Part shown: positions 33,568-44,777 of the stretch, piece by piece
Layout: each line of letters opens with the position of its first letter
How positions within the stretch are numbered: the first letter of the stretch is position 1
Assembly: GCA_022457155.1 (NCBI GenBank)
Contig: JAJGOT010000071.1
Location: 619,001 to 683,000 of the forward strand
Length of the DNA: 64,000 nt
Reading direction: 5' to 3'
From: Cladopsammia gracilis
Taxonomy: Eukaryota > Cnidaria > Anthozoa > Scleractinia > Dendrophylliidae
Translations under genes and position numbers: made by a program
The notes under the pieces: model-generated
The model's input: the letters and a program-made list of their open reading frames with translations, nothing else
Database searches by the model: none
Told to the model about the DNA's origin: nothing

Positions 33568-35227
33568 GTAATAACTGTTTATTTACAGTCAATCTCATTG
33601 AAAAAGTGAAAAGGAGATAAGAGGTTATCCCTTTCTAGTTTATCTCCTAATTCTTTCTAGTTTATCTCCTAATCAACCACTAATTCAACCACTGTCGATT
33701 TAAAGGAAGCACTGGCATACTAGTTTTTATATCAGTTTTAAACATACAGCCATGGAATCCAGGAAACTTTAATTTCAGCTTCCTTGAAAATTTTAATTGA
33801 CATTTTTTGTAGTTGAATTATTTAGTTGGCAAGTTCTTTCAGTTCCATTTTCACTGTACATGCAAGTAGATCTTTGCCAGGAAAGAAGAAGGTGAATGCT
33901 GGTATTGAGTCATTATTGGTGTCTGCCACAATGGAAGATACCGGGTAATATGTTCCATTTGCTCATTTTGTGTTGCAAATGAAAGGTGCAATCAAGTAAA
34001 AGTCTTGATTGTTTTGGTCTTTCTCCTCTCTATCCCAAGATGCACCTATGGAGGAGGCTGGTCAGTTATTTCATAATAAAGAAATAAAAGTTAATTTATG
34101 AAATTTACAACTGATTGGCCAAAAAATACATTATTTTATAGAAAAATAGTATACAATAATGCTGTCACAAACAATTAAATTTGTTGTAGCAGCAACATAC
34201 AGTTCCCTAAATATTAAAGTAAAGGCTTTCCAGCTTTTCAAAAATGCCAACCATACAATAATTTTGCAAGATGGACTTTCAGTGGTGCATTTATAGTAGA
34301 GCATTTTATTTCCAATTTTTTTTAGAAATTACCAGTGGCAGTAAGCTGCTGTAATTCGTATGTATAAACGGCTCGCAAGGTATTAATTACACTCTGCCCT
34401 AAAGAATAAAATGCAATATAAGGCCTTGCAAAACCAGCAGTTCATTTTTCTTGCCTTGGCGCCTCTGAAACATCCTGTGTATAAAACAAGAGCAAACGAT
34501 TCTTCAGATTCACGCCAGTTTTTAAATTCCTTGCACGAATTCACTAAACAAAGACGAGAAATACGTGACGGTTGTAAACTTCGGCAAAAGATAGTAGCAA
34601 AAGCATCGACTGACAGACGGTAATGTCGCCTTTCTCGTTACGATTAACCTGCGATCAGGCAGATCAAGCGATCTTTCCTTTTAGAGCGCCGGCGATCGCA
34701 CGTTGCGATCAGGACTTTCATCACTAAATTCGGTTCTTTATAGCTGTTCTAAGCATCCATAATGCACATTTACAATAGCCAGAAGGTTAGAGAAAGATAT
34801 AAAACGAAGAAGCGCAGTAATTTCTCCAAGAAAGCGAAGAAATCTACCTCTAATCGTCTTTGAATCACGGAGAGCAGAGATGTTGACTGGTTGGCGTCAA
34901 GATGCAAATAACGTAAAGATTAAATTTCTCCCAGCATGCAGCGCGAAGCGTGTCCAACACCGCCTGAGTTCGAAGTTAGAATTCGAGTTCCTACGCGGCA
35001 TGCGTACCGCCGTGGAAACAGATCGTTTTCGTTTGTTCAAAATATTTTACAGGCGATTTTTCCTCGTAAAATAAACTTGATTGAATGTTATTATTTGGAA
35101 TTTGTTTGAATGAGTACTGGGATTGTGTTATCGCATTTAACCGTCGCATTTAGCGAATTTTTGATAGACACCATTTTGTTTACTGTAGCATGTGTCACAT
35201 TTCAGAGACCAATTGAAATTTACATAA
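31931..35227. other. Largely non-coding; microsatellite
   Basis: AT-rich with a (TAA)n run at 33528-33568. AGGCGGTGTTGGACACG (31712-31728) recurs inverted at 34949-34965. Short frames at 34411-34623 and 34880-35074 lack motifs. Nothing else is recognisable. Confidence 0.5.
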
Positions 35228-36559
35228 TCAAGGTTTTGGAGCAACTAGGTCTGCGGAATGTGGTTTGCAGAACTGTCTAATTTCCTTATACAAATACTCC
35301 TTCCTTTCCAAATCCAGGCCTGCTGGATTAATGATAGGAGGAAGCGTATAAGGGGGAAGTTTTGTTGGATCTTTAAGCAAGTCAAACGCCACTTCTTCAG
35401 AATCAACATAACTCTTACAAGATTCGCCCTGGCGAGTCTTTACTGAAGCGGAAATGATTATAGCCTTTTACTCCTGGCAGTTTTCTGAAGTACTGATCGA
35501 GAAAAATAGCCCAGTCGTATGTGGGAACGAGAACTGAACCATCATGGAGCGCGCAGAGTTGTGCAACATTCACGCCTGTGACGGTTGAGTTGTCGATTGA
35601 ACGAGCTAACTCAAACAGGTCCGAAATAAAAGTCTTTCGGACTGCCTGCTTCGCTAAACCAAAACACCAGTTAGGAGAAAACTTAGTGTGGCCAGCAACC
35701 AGGAACGAATAAAGAATACTGCAGTGCAAACCAACAATTACTCTCCAGACATAATACCAAAGAAAGTAATTGTTTTTGTTTTGACCAGAGCAGTTGTCCG
35801 CGTGAATGAGGGCGTGAATGAGGCCAAGCCCAAAGTTCTCAAAATAGTAATGAACCAATAGTCAGGGAGCATCTGTAATCCCGTGGGATTTTCTTGAAGA
35901 TAACAAGCCACCTATCTAGAAGTGCCAATGGGACCCTTAGGAACACAGAAAATGTTGTCGGCAATTTTGCGACTTGCACCGGCAGCTGCTACGGTGGTTT
36001 TAAAATAGGCCCCGTATGGCTCAGCATGAAAACGAGGCTGAGACTTAAATTGCTCATAACTATCGATAATTGCAACCAAATATCACCAAACTTGCTTAGA
36101 TTTATTATGGGATGATATCTAACATGACAGTAGTCATAATGATAGTTAACAAGGTCACGTGACCAGGTTCGCATGGAAGCGAGGCTCTAACATTAGATGG
36201 CCTATAATTATCGCTTATTTTAACCAATTGTCACCAAACTTGCTCAGATTGGTTATGGGATAGTATCTGACATGTTGATAAGCATTAAAGTAATACATAT
36301 AGTCACGTGACCTTTTTGACATGGAAACGAGGCTCAAACAGAAAAATGTTTATGTTCAGCATAATAATATGTACATTCTTTCAAAAATTACTGTCACTGT
36401 TTCCCAATGATACCTGCTTTAAATTCTGATATAATAATCGAAATTAACATAATTGGTGGTCAGTGGGTTTTTATTCAATAATTTTGGTCAGCGGTCTTTT
36501 TTATCATTTTAGCGACCCGCCATTTTGAATTGCCAGTCAGTGTAGTGAAGCTACTCACA

Positions 36560-37525
36560 CTGTCATGATCTTTTATGGCGAATTTATGTTTCTGCTTCTC
36601 TAGACCCCGAAAAGACAAATCTAGAATTTGATTTGTGCATTATTTGCCAGAAAGGAGAGAAGGAAAGTCTTGTTTGCAAACCTTCAATCGATTCCTATGG
36701 AAAAGTTTTAGATTTTGTCAAAGAATGGGCTAGTTATGGCAATAAATAGTACTTGGAGGCTTGGGTTAAGCTGCAGGATATTTCAGTGAAAGATCTTAAG
36801 GGGAAGGGTTCTTCATGGCATCGATCCTGCTACAAGGGTGTTGCCCACACAGGAATGATCAAGAGAGCGACGGAGAGGTATGAAAGAGAGTTAATATCTG
36901 GCCCAAACGAATCCAGGCGTAAGTCTCGATAAGGAGCTTATAATATTACTCCAGAGAGTTCTCAGCTGACTCGGTCGCAAACTTCACCTTTAAACAAAGC
37001 TGCTTGCTCTTTTTGTGATGGCCAAGCAGGTTATAGGGAGATGCTATTTAATGTTAGGATACTATCTGGCGGAGAAGCGTTGCGTAAAGCCATCACTTTG
37101 TCAGGCAATGAGAAGCTCGCTGTTAAGCTAAATACCGCCATTACCTCCACCTTTAAACTTTAAACATCTTTTAAACTTTAAACACCTTTAAACACCTTTA
37201 AACAAAGCTGCTTGCTCTTTTTGTGATGACCAAGCAGGTTATAGAGAGATGCTATTTAATGTTAGGATACTATCTGGCGGAGAAGCATTGCGTAAAGCCA
37301 TCACTTTGTCAGGCAACGAGAAGTTCGCTGTTAAGCTAAATACTGCCATTGCCTCCAATGATGCGCATTCAATCGACATCAAGTACCACAAAAACTGTTG
37401 GTTGAACAGGGTGACCAATATTTTGCGTAAGCCCGCTCCCGCTTCTGGGGTCCCTGTTAGAATGGCCAGTGAGATAGCAGCCAAGATAGAATTCTTAACC
37501 TTAACTGATATTACTTTAAGTGTTG
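36560..37525 (+). pseudogene. Left-arm copy of the element's N-terminal ORF
   Basis: Reads DPEKTNLEFDLCIICQKGEK, then SSWHRSCYKGVAHTGMIKRA, SFCDGQAGYREML, and SNDAHSIDIKYHKNCWLNRV, with stops between. The C-I-I-C, W-H-R-x-C and Y-H-K-x-C motifs suggest zinc-binding N-terminal modules of a family common in cnidarian genomes (recalled, unnamed). A TAG replaces one codon right at the start, and a TAG follows YGNK. Confidence 0.65.
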
Positions 37526-37548
37526 ACAGAAGATCAAGATGATATGAA

Positions 37549-37860
37549 AGATGACGAGATGAAGACGTTTCATAGCACTGCAATGGCAATTTACCAACGT
37601 GCCGATGCCCAAGACCAGGTAGTTCATGTTAATGTCGACCCAACTCTGCAAGGCCGTTCAATAAAAGATCTGCCAGATTCCATTACCTGCCTCGTGGAAT
37701 GCCCTGCCCCGCCATTGAAGCTGAAAAGTCCTGTTAATGCCAAGTTCAGTCTTACCGTGAAATAACTTCCAATCCAGATAAGGATGCAAGATGCTGCGTG
37801 GCTTCTCGGGAGAAATGTGACAAGAATCCAAGCAGACAACTCTCAAGTTATCGAGGCAAC
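37549..37860 (+). pseudogene. C-terminal ORF segment, plus strand
   Basis: DDEMKTFHSTAMAIYQRADA continues to SIKDLPDSITCLVECP and KLKSPVNAKFSLT. It repeats the FHSTAMAIY motif that ends the minus-strand middle segment but carries the downstream part. The same gene therefore has its middle and its end on opposite strands. Confidence 0.6.
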
Positions 37861-37867
37861 TGAGCAG

Positions 37868-38696
37868 CTAGATACTCAACCGAAGAAGATCACCAGCATC
37901 CCAGTGGTAAATCGCCATTGCAGTGCTATGGAACATACGCTTGCCATTGGGAGTATCTTCGGCGAATTCGATGTTATCAATCGTAAAGAACACCATTCCT
38001 TTACGATGTCTCAGTGGAGGGAGATAGACACTAACATTCTGCTCTATTCGTTGAAGGACATTTGATTCGATCTGGGATTCTATTCTTAGCACTCGGTTAT
38101 AATCTACTGACATCCCAAACCCGTGGAGTAAGCTGATTAACTCTTTGATGCGCACAGCTTGATGGACAGCAAGTCCAATAGCCAGTTGTTGAGGCATCTC
38201 AGCTGTCATCCTAGTAGTTTCTGACTTCTTGTGCTTCACCTGGCGATATGATAGACAAATGGCCAAGGTACTTTGAGTAAGGCTCATTGCACGCTTGTGT
38301 ACCTCACTGGACTTTTTCTCTAACGCAAGCAAGTCAAACGGGCCCTGTATTACCCACCTAAAAAAGCTGAAGAGCTCCATGGGTAAATTTTCGTCCGTGA
38401 TGTTATCAAGGGAGCAGGTAAATACCCACTTCTTACACTTTCGAATAGACTTTCTAATCAGTGTCATCCTGATCTTCAGTTTATTGGATCGCTCTATATC
38501 TCTTTCTTCCTTCGCGCTTACCCTTTTTCGATTCGTTAACTCGCTTCGGCCTGTGAAACTCTATGTCGCGGGCAATTTCATTTTGGAGTAGCTGCTTCAA
38601 TACCTTACGATTCATGGTTTCATTGGTGACGTTGTTTGCGTTAAGAATTTTTGTATGCAGCTTGTAAGTGAGAAATCGGTACAATCTTCCCAACAC
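37868..38696 (-). pseudogene. Middle ORF segment, minus strand
   Basis: Two frames: 38696-38481 (ILNANNVTNETMNRKVLKQL..) and 38467-37868, which is 199 codons containing FFRWVIQGPFDLLALEKKS, SLLHGFGMSVDYNRVLRI, a FFTIDNIEFAEDTPNG motif and FHSTAMAIY before breaking. The 'DNI/DF..TP.G...HGTA' pattern is recurrent in a cnidarian repeat-gene family. A catalytic role for the Asp is plausible but unproven. Confidence 0.65.
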
Positions 38697-39436
38697 TCAA
38701 AGTAATATCAGTTAAAGTTAAGAATTCTTTCTTGGCTGCTATCTCACTGGCCATTCTAACAGGGACCCCAGAAGCGGGAGCGGGCTTACGCAAAATATTG
38801 GTTACCCTGTTCAACCAACAGTTTTTGTGGTACTTGATGTCGATTGAATGCGCATCATTGGAGGCAATGGCAGTATTTAGCTTAACGGCGAGCTTCTCGT
38901 TACCTGACAAGTGATAGCTTGACGCAGCGATTCTCTGCCAGATAGTGTCCTAACATTAAATAGCATTTCCCTATAACCTGCTTAGCCATCACAAAAAAAG
39001 CAAGCAGCTTTGTTTAAAGGTGAAGTTTGCGACCGAGTCAGCTGAGAACGCTCTGAAGTAATATTATCAGCTCCTGATCGAGACTTACGCCTGGATTCGT
39101 TTGGGCCAGATAACTCTCTTTCATACCCCTCCTTCGCTCTCTTGATCATTCCTGTGTGGGAAACACCCTTGTAGCAAGGTCGATGTCATGAAGAACCGTT
39201 CCCTCAAGATCATTCACTGAAATATCCTGCAGCTTAACCCAAGCCTCCAAGTACTGTTTATTGCCATAACTAGCCCATTCTTTGACAAAATCTAAAACTT
39301 TTACGTAGGAATCGATTGAAGGTTTGCAAACAAGACTTTCCTTCTCTCCTTTCTGGCAAATAATGCACAAATCAAATTCTAGATTTGTCTTTTCGGGGTC
39401 TAGAAGCAGAAACATAAATTCGCCATAAAAGATCAT
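38691..39436 (-). pseudogene. Right-arm copy of the element's N-terminal ORF
   Basis: Mirror image of the left arm: ATG at 39436, FDLCIICQKGEKESLVC, SYVKVLDFVKEWASYGNKQY (without the left arm's TAGs), a shift near 39190, then SIDIKYHKNCWLNRV and TLTDITLSV. It is less damaged at its start than the left arm and runs in frame order toward the minus-strand middle segment. Confidence 0.65.
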
Positions 39437-41439
39437 GACAGTGTGAGTAGCTTCACTACAGTGACTGGCAATTCAAAATGGCGGGGAAGCTAAAATGATG
39501 AAAAAGACCGCTCACCAAAATTATCGAATAAAAACCCACTGACCACCAATTATGTTAATTTCGATTATTATATCAGAATTTAAAGCAGGCATCATTGGCC
39601 TGAAACAGTGACAGTAATTTTTGAAAGAATGTACATATTATGCCGGATATAAACATTTTTCTGTTCGAGCCTCATTTCCATGTCAAAAGGTCATGTGACT
39701 ATATGTATTACTTTAATGTTTATCAACATATCAGATACCATCCCATAACCGCCATCTAATGTTAGAGCCTCGCTTCCATGTCAACATGGTCACGTGACCT
39801 TGTTAACTATCATTGACTATTGTCATGTTAGATATCATCCCATAATAAATCTGAGCAAGTTTGGTGAAATTTGGTTGCAATAATCGATAGTTATGAGCAA
39901 TTTAAGTCTCAGTCTCGTTTCCATGCTGAGCCATACGGGGCCTATTTTAAAACCACCGTAGCAGCTGCCGGTGCAAGTCGCAAAATTGCCGACAACATTT
40001 TCTGTGTTCCTAAGGGTCCCCTTGACACTTAGATAGGTGACTTGTTATCTTCAAGAAAATCCCACGGGACTTTAAATCGCGACATATGCTCCCTGACTAC
40101 AAGGTAATAGTACTATTGGCTCCCTTACCAGTGAGAACAGCCTCGTCAATTAAGAAATTTATTTGACGAGGAATGGCTTCGCAGCTGACACCAAAAATAG
40201 CACATTTGCGTGGCGTTTTAAAATAAATAGGTCCGGGCTGCAAGGGATTACTAGGATAATGCACTTGTTGTGCATAATCGTATGAGTAATGCATCTTGCC
40301 CTCCAAAGAACAAGGAGGGTTGTTCTTTGGTACGATACCGCTGTTTACAGTCAAAACTTGCTGTGCTATAGGTTCTGTAGCTTTTACAGTAGATCAGTAA
40401 AAGCTTCGCTCACTGCTTGCCCTAAACAAATGCTCCTCTTGAGTGCGAACAATTGCTGACTTCGAGCTCTCAGGAAGATTTGCAGATCAGACAATTTGAG
40501 TGTTATTGTGTTGACAAGTAAAACATGAGTCACTCATAGGCCGCATAATGACTACATGCGGAGTGAGCTGATTCCAAAGATCGACGAACTTTGAATATCC
40601 TACAGGTGTTTGACTTAGCGTCTCTATTGCTGTTGAATAGACACGCCAAACAGAGGCTTTTGACATGTGTGAGGGCAAAAGTCGAACATCAGTCCGCTTA
40701 AAACCGAGAACACGACCAGGTAGAACCAGTGCATGTTCTTCGGCAAAGTTGCTGATGAACTTTGAAACTTGTGAGGTGGCCTCAAAGGAGCAGGTCTTCT
40801 TAGGCAGCCTCCCTTTGTTCCCATGAACACGTAAAGTGAGACCAAACTCCTTGTAATGTTTACAAAGATTTGCGTAGCGCTCCTTGCCAAAAGCATGCAA
40901 AAACAAGTAAGTGCTTTTGCAGATTTGTCGACCGTTAAAAAAGAAGTTACAAACAGTTCGCTTTCGCTTTCTGCCTCTAACTTCATTTCTACGTAAGTGA
41001 CAGTGTAAATGAGTAAGAAGAATTAAATCTAATTCTTCTTTACTCAGTTGTAAGCAGTTTGTAAGGCTCTCCAGAACATCGCGAAAACAGACTTCTGAAC
41101 TGCAATGTTGCGCCTTCGGCTCAAACTGACAACCGCACCCTTTGTTCAGAAAGCCTCGGATAGTTTCTAACTCATCACTGTCACTTTCTCTGAGATCAAG
41201 ATAGCCGTCTCCCGATGAGCAGTCTTCCTGACAAGCAGAGAAAGTGTCCTGTTCTAAGCAAGAACTATCAGAATCTGAAAAAGAATCGTCATCGTCAGAG
41301 ACTTGACTAGGTACAACTGAACTAGTCCAGTTGAAGTACTCGTCAATTACCTCATTTAGACCAGCTTGAATAAATTCCTGATTAGCTAATGTACAGGAGT
41401 CTAAACCCACTGAATCCATGGCTTCTATAGAAGCCATTT

Positions 41440-42322
41440 CAATGTCAAATAAATAACAGTTTATGTAATTCCTTCTTACCTGTATAACCGCCGAAGAGAA
41501 AAGGGCCGTTATTTTTTTTATGTCAATTTATAGTCAACCCGACTGATTAGATGCAATGCAATTATTATTCAATGAAAATTTGGATCGAAAAAAAAAAAAC
41601 AGTAAGAGATTGGATGTTTCCTCACGGGTCCGTAGTTATTCGATTGACTGTTGTGTTAGGTGAGCAAGTAAGAAATGGAAGCGATAAGAGTCTATACAAA
41701 GTCTGAAACAACATGAGCGCAAGTAAAAGGATAAAAACAAATTCCTCCTTGTACTTCAGTTTGTTTGTCAGTGTATCGATTCTTATGCTTGCAGGGCGTG
41801 CAAGTCAATAAAATAATAATCGAAAATAAATCCATTCAAGTTATTTTATTCGGCACAAAAGCCTAAATAATTTCTCTATTGTTAACAGTTTGATTTCTTA
41901 GGTATCTACATCTCTTGTTAATCTTAACACGTATGTCATTCTATGTCTTAGGCACTTCACTGACTTCTACAGGATAAACAAAGAACGCCAACCCTATGAA
42001 GAAATCAAAACAATAACCTAAATATTAGTATCGTTTGCATGACGCGTGAAAGAGGCCTCCAAGCGCGTGGTCGAGATAAACTCAGCGGTTCCCAAAAAAA
42101 CAAATGCGAGGGAGACTTATCAATAAGACCTGGTTCAGACACCAAACTCTTCATGAGCCGAACCTAATACCTAGAATTAAGTACATGAAAAGTTCCGAGT
42201 CTGAATCAGTTAAGAATGGCTATTTGAATGAAGAGTGAAGTGAAGAGGAGCAAAAACTTTGCTCTGGCTCACACTCCGAGCTTCATACATGCCCTTTCGC
42301 CCCCTCGGAAAGGAAACGACTT
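41440..42322. other. Spacer between two minus-strand genes
   Basis: No gene is seen. TTTATT at about 41848 (AATAAA on the minus strand) could end BEN-B transcripts. An (A)11 run lies near 41589. Confidence 0.5.
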
Positions 42323-44676
42323 CTACTCATGGCTTAAGAAAATAATTTGAAACTCGCGTTTTATAAGATCTAAACGCCTTTCGTCTAACATCTGCTTTCC
42401 AAAGTTGCCACCACAGTTGGAAGTAGCCAGCTCTTCTCTCGTAAATAGCAGTTGGGCCAGCTTTAGAGACAGGAGGTGCCGTTTGTCGCTTTGCTGGATG
42501 GCCTCTATGGTCTCGCCAATCAGGTGGTGTGGGACGCCGTAACTCAACAGCAACTCTGGAGTCATGACTTCAGCAGTTCTTTCATCTGTAGATGTGCGTT
42601 GTGGCTGAGGTGTTGACCAAGAATTAGGGCAAGGCTGCATTGATGTTTCACAACTTTCACCAAGTGGAGGCTGACACACGACAGGTTCTGGTGCTGATTC
42701 GCAGCGAAGTCTTTCTGCACTTTCAGACAAGGACAGCTAAAATATATGAAATGGAGACATTATTAATTGCTAGACAAACCAGAATTAAAAAATTCAATGA
42801 GACTGTGCGCAATGTAATATAGGAAAACAAATATTCGTTGCTGTAACGAAAAACTTTTAAATGTTGCCTTGCCGTCACGAATTGAAATTACTGCTGAAAG
42901 TTTAAGGCGAGCGCAGAGCCGTTCCTCTCTCTTTTGTTCACGTAATAATCATTAGTTTGAGCGAGCGCGAAGCGCAATCCCTCGCGCTCGCTCTGAATTG
43001 TTAAATAAATGTAAACAAAAAAGGACTTCTCGCTTTCTAAATTTATAAAAGTGTACCTACCAGAGAACTAAGTTCCACGTTTTCCTCTAGAGATGACAAT
43101 CTTTTTTGAATCTCCTCCACACTGGAGCACAGAGTCTGAAACTTCGTAGACATTTCAGATGAGATAGCCACCAAGGTGTCCTCCATGCTCACCAAAACCT
43201 GTTGAAAGAATTGATAGTGTGACGTTATAATCAGATAATTGATCAGTATCTTGCCCCAAATTAAACGCAGGGTTGCGGTATAAAAGGACATCTTCCTTAG
43301 GAAGATATGATTAGTTGTTGATCAACCAGCAAAATGGCGACGAACATTTTGAATTATCCCAAACATTCCGTTTAGTTCGAGCTAACACATGTCATTCGAG
43401 TATATACTGCTCATTTTAATTAAATCGCCGAAATGAAGCTTTATTGTTGCTTAAGCGGATTTTAATTTCTTTTAACCATGCAACGCTAGCAATGATGTTT
43501 GTATTTTATATTTGGCTTTCTTAGTACAAGAGCAAGTTTAAAACATCGGAGAGAGCGGGCCTTCAGATAGTATTTCCACGTCTTGCATTTTTTCACAATT
43601 GAAAAGTATTGTAAGTCCCTTTATAGATTTTGCATTGTTTGATTTTAAAAACTGACAAAGAGTAGACGAAATATCTCTGTGTTAAACTGTAACCGTCCCA
43701 TATAATTATATACACTAAATAAAGTTATTTCAGACGGATAAATCTCCCCACTGTCAGTTAACTCGTCTGAAATGAGTTACCCGTTTCAAATTGAAATGCT
43801 TTTTTTTACCTACCTTACGGAGATCATCATTCGACTTTTCTTGCATTTGTTCCTCGCGGCGTTGCAACTCGTTCGCTTTTTTATTGAATTCGTCTTTCAG
43901 TCTAGCTCTCTCTTTTTCCAGGTCTTCTTTTAATTTCTTAGCTTCGTTCAGTGTTCTGTCAAGTTCGGTTTGGCACTTTGAAGGGGATGGAGGGACAACT
44001 GCTACAGGCACTATGGCGGGTTGGACGGTTCGGAGCGGTTGGACTGTTCGAGCGGTGTGAACTGGCTTGCTGGCTGTTGGTGCAGTTTCGTCAGTGGCAA
44101 GTCTCTTTCTTCTGTCCTCTCCCCAGGTGTCGATTCGTGTGCTCTGTTCGTTCAGGAAGCGTTCGTACTGCTCACTTTCATTGACAGTCGGCATCAACGG
44201 CACGTTCTCTTTATTGGCATTAGAGTCGGCTTTGAAAAAAATCATAAAAATGCCATGAGATTCTAGTAAGCGATTGCCAGGCAGCAATGGAATCAAATAA
44301 ACTGTGTTCAGTATAATTTTTTTTTGAGTGTAGCCTTAAAACTTATCACGAGAGATACTAAGATGAACTGAGGACTGCGCAATCTAGTTCCATGTAAGTC
44401 GCCTTGTATTCAAAATCTAGCCCTTGCCTCAAAATAACATCTTTTAGTCAGCAAAATTATTGTTAAATTGTCAATAAATACCTTTTCTTTTCTTAGGAGC
44501 CCAATCGTTGCAAACGATGACAGTGTACCAACGGCTGCTCCATTTAAGCTGAACTTCTTGCCCAGATCGCAACGGTTCTTCTGCGGATTTTATGTCTTTC
44601 CTCTTGACATTTTGCTGGACCCCATTCCACTTATCTTTCGTAACCCATTCGATTAATATCTGGTCATTTTTCCCAT
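42323..44676 (-). CDS. Gene BEN-B: W/RWY domain, coiled coil, BEN domain
   Basis: Exons on the minus strand: 44676-44482, 44229-43814, 43198-43061 and 42736-42323, all with GT-AG ends and matching phases (1, 0, 0). Exon 1 encodes NDQILIEWVTKDKWNGV to WSSRWYTVIV..PKKRK, which aligns to BEN-A exon 1. Exon 2 has an acidic/Pro linker and a long coiled coil (KKLKEDLEKERARLKDEF..). Exon 3 has a second short coiled coil. Exon 4 has a BEN domain with LLFTREELATSNC, FGKQMLDERRLDLIK, ending FLSHE. The only ATG for exon 1 is one base out of frame. The distance from ATG to donor (195) is one short of what phase 1 needs, so one A is missing in the A5 run after the start, or the start is elsewhere. The rest is intact. 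Confidence 0.72.
42959..42993. repeat. GC-rich hairpin in BEN-B intron 3
   Basis: GAGCGAGCGCGA and TCGCGCTCGCTC pair perfectly around an 11-base loop. It could be a MITE end or a cruciform. Confidence 0.65.
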
Positions 44677-44769
44677 GATGTACTTTAAATGATGTTTGAT
44701 CGATTTTGATGATAAGCTTTGTGTCTCAAGGTCGAGTATTTCAAGCTGCCGAGTGTTGTCTACTGTTCT

Positions 44770-44777
44770 TATTTATA
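44770..44777 (-). promoter_or_regulatory. TATA box of gene BEN-B
   Basis: TATAAATA on the minus strand, 94 bp upstream of the exon 1 ATG; a counterpart to the BEN-A TATA box. Confidence 0.6.

Larger units (their letters stand above)
35859..40099. mobile_element. 4241-bp long-inverted-repeat element
   Basis: Ends TAGTCAGGGAGCAT and ATGCTCCCTGACTA are flanked by CAA (35856-35858 and 40100-40102). Excising it with one CAA restores the transposase frame. Left arm 35859-37525 and right arm 38691-40099 are inverted copies. The left arm is longer through an internal duplication (about 37000-37140 repeated at 37203-37355, joined by TTTAAAC-rich filler) and a roughly 55-bp segment near 36200. The 1.17-kb centre is unique. 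Arms this long with a 3-bp target site are unlike ordinary MITEs and resemble foldback elements. Confidence 0.88.
35228..41437 (-). pseudogene. DUF7869-type DNA transposase, interrupted
   Basis: Reading down the minus strand: ATG at 41437, acidic N-terminus, RRNEVRGRKRKRT.., an FHAF-type helical region, HGNKGRLPKK, PGRVLGFKRTDVRLLPS and SDSCFTCQHNNTQ (to about 40487). The frame continues through TGA codons at 40487 and about 40393 to ..INFLIDEAVLTGKGANST (40100). It is then split by a 4241-bp insertion. It resumes at 35855 (VHYYFENFGLG, HADNCSGQNKN, LVAGHTKFSPNWCF, DWAIFL). A small shift near 35418 precedes the conserved end (DLLKDP..LPPYTLPP..KEYLYKEIRQFC) at TGA 35228. FLIDE and ADNCSGQNKN are hallmarks of the transposase-like domain Pfam names DUF7869 (name from memory). 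Both internal TGAs sit where Arg fits, as CGA-to-TGA changes would give. Confidence 0.8.

Noticed and set aside
35521..35712. Plus-strand ORF inside the transposase region
   Set aside because: Antisense to the clearly conserved ADNCSGQNKN-containing frame.
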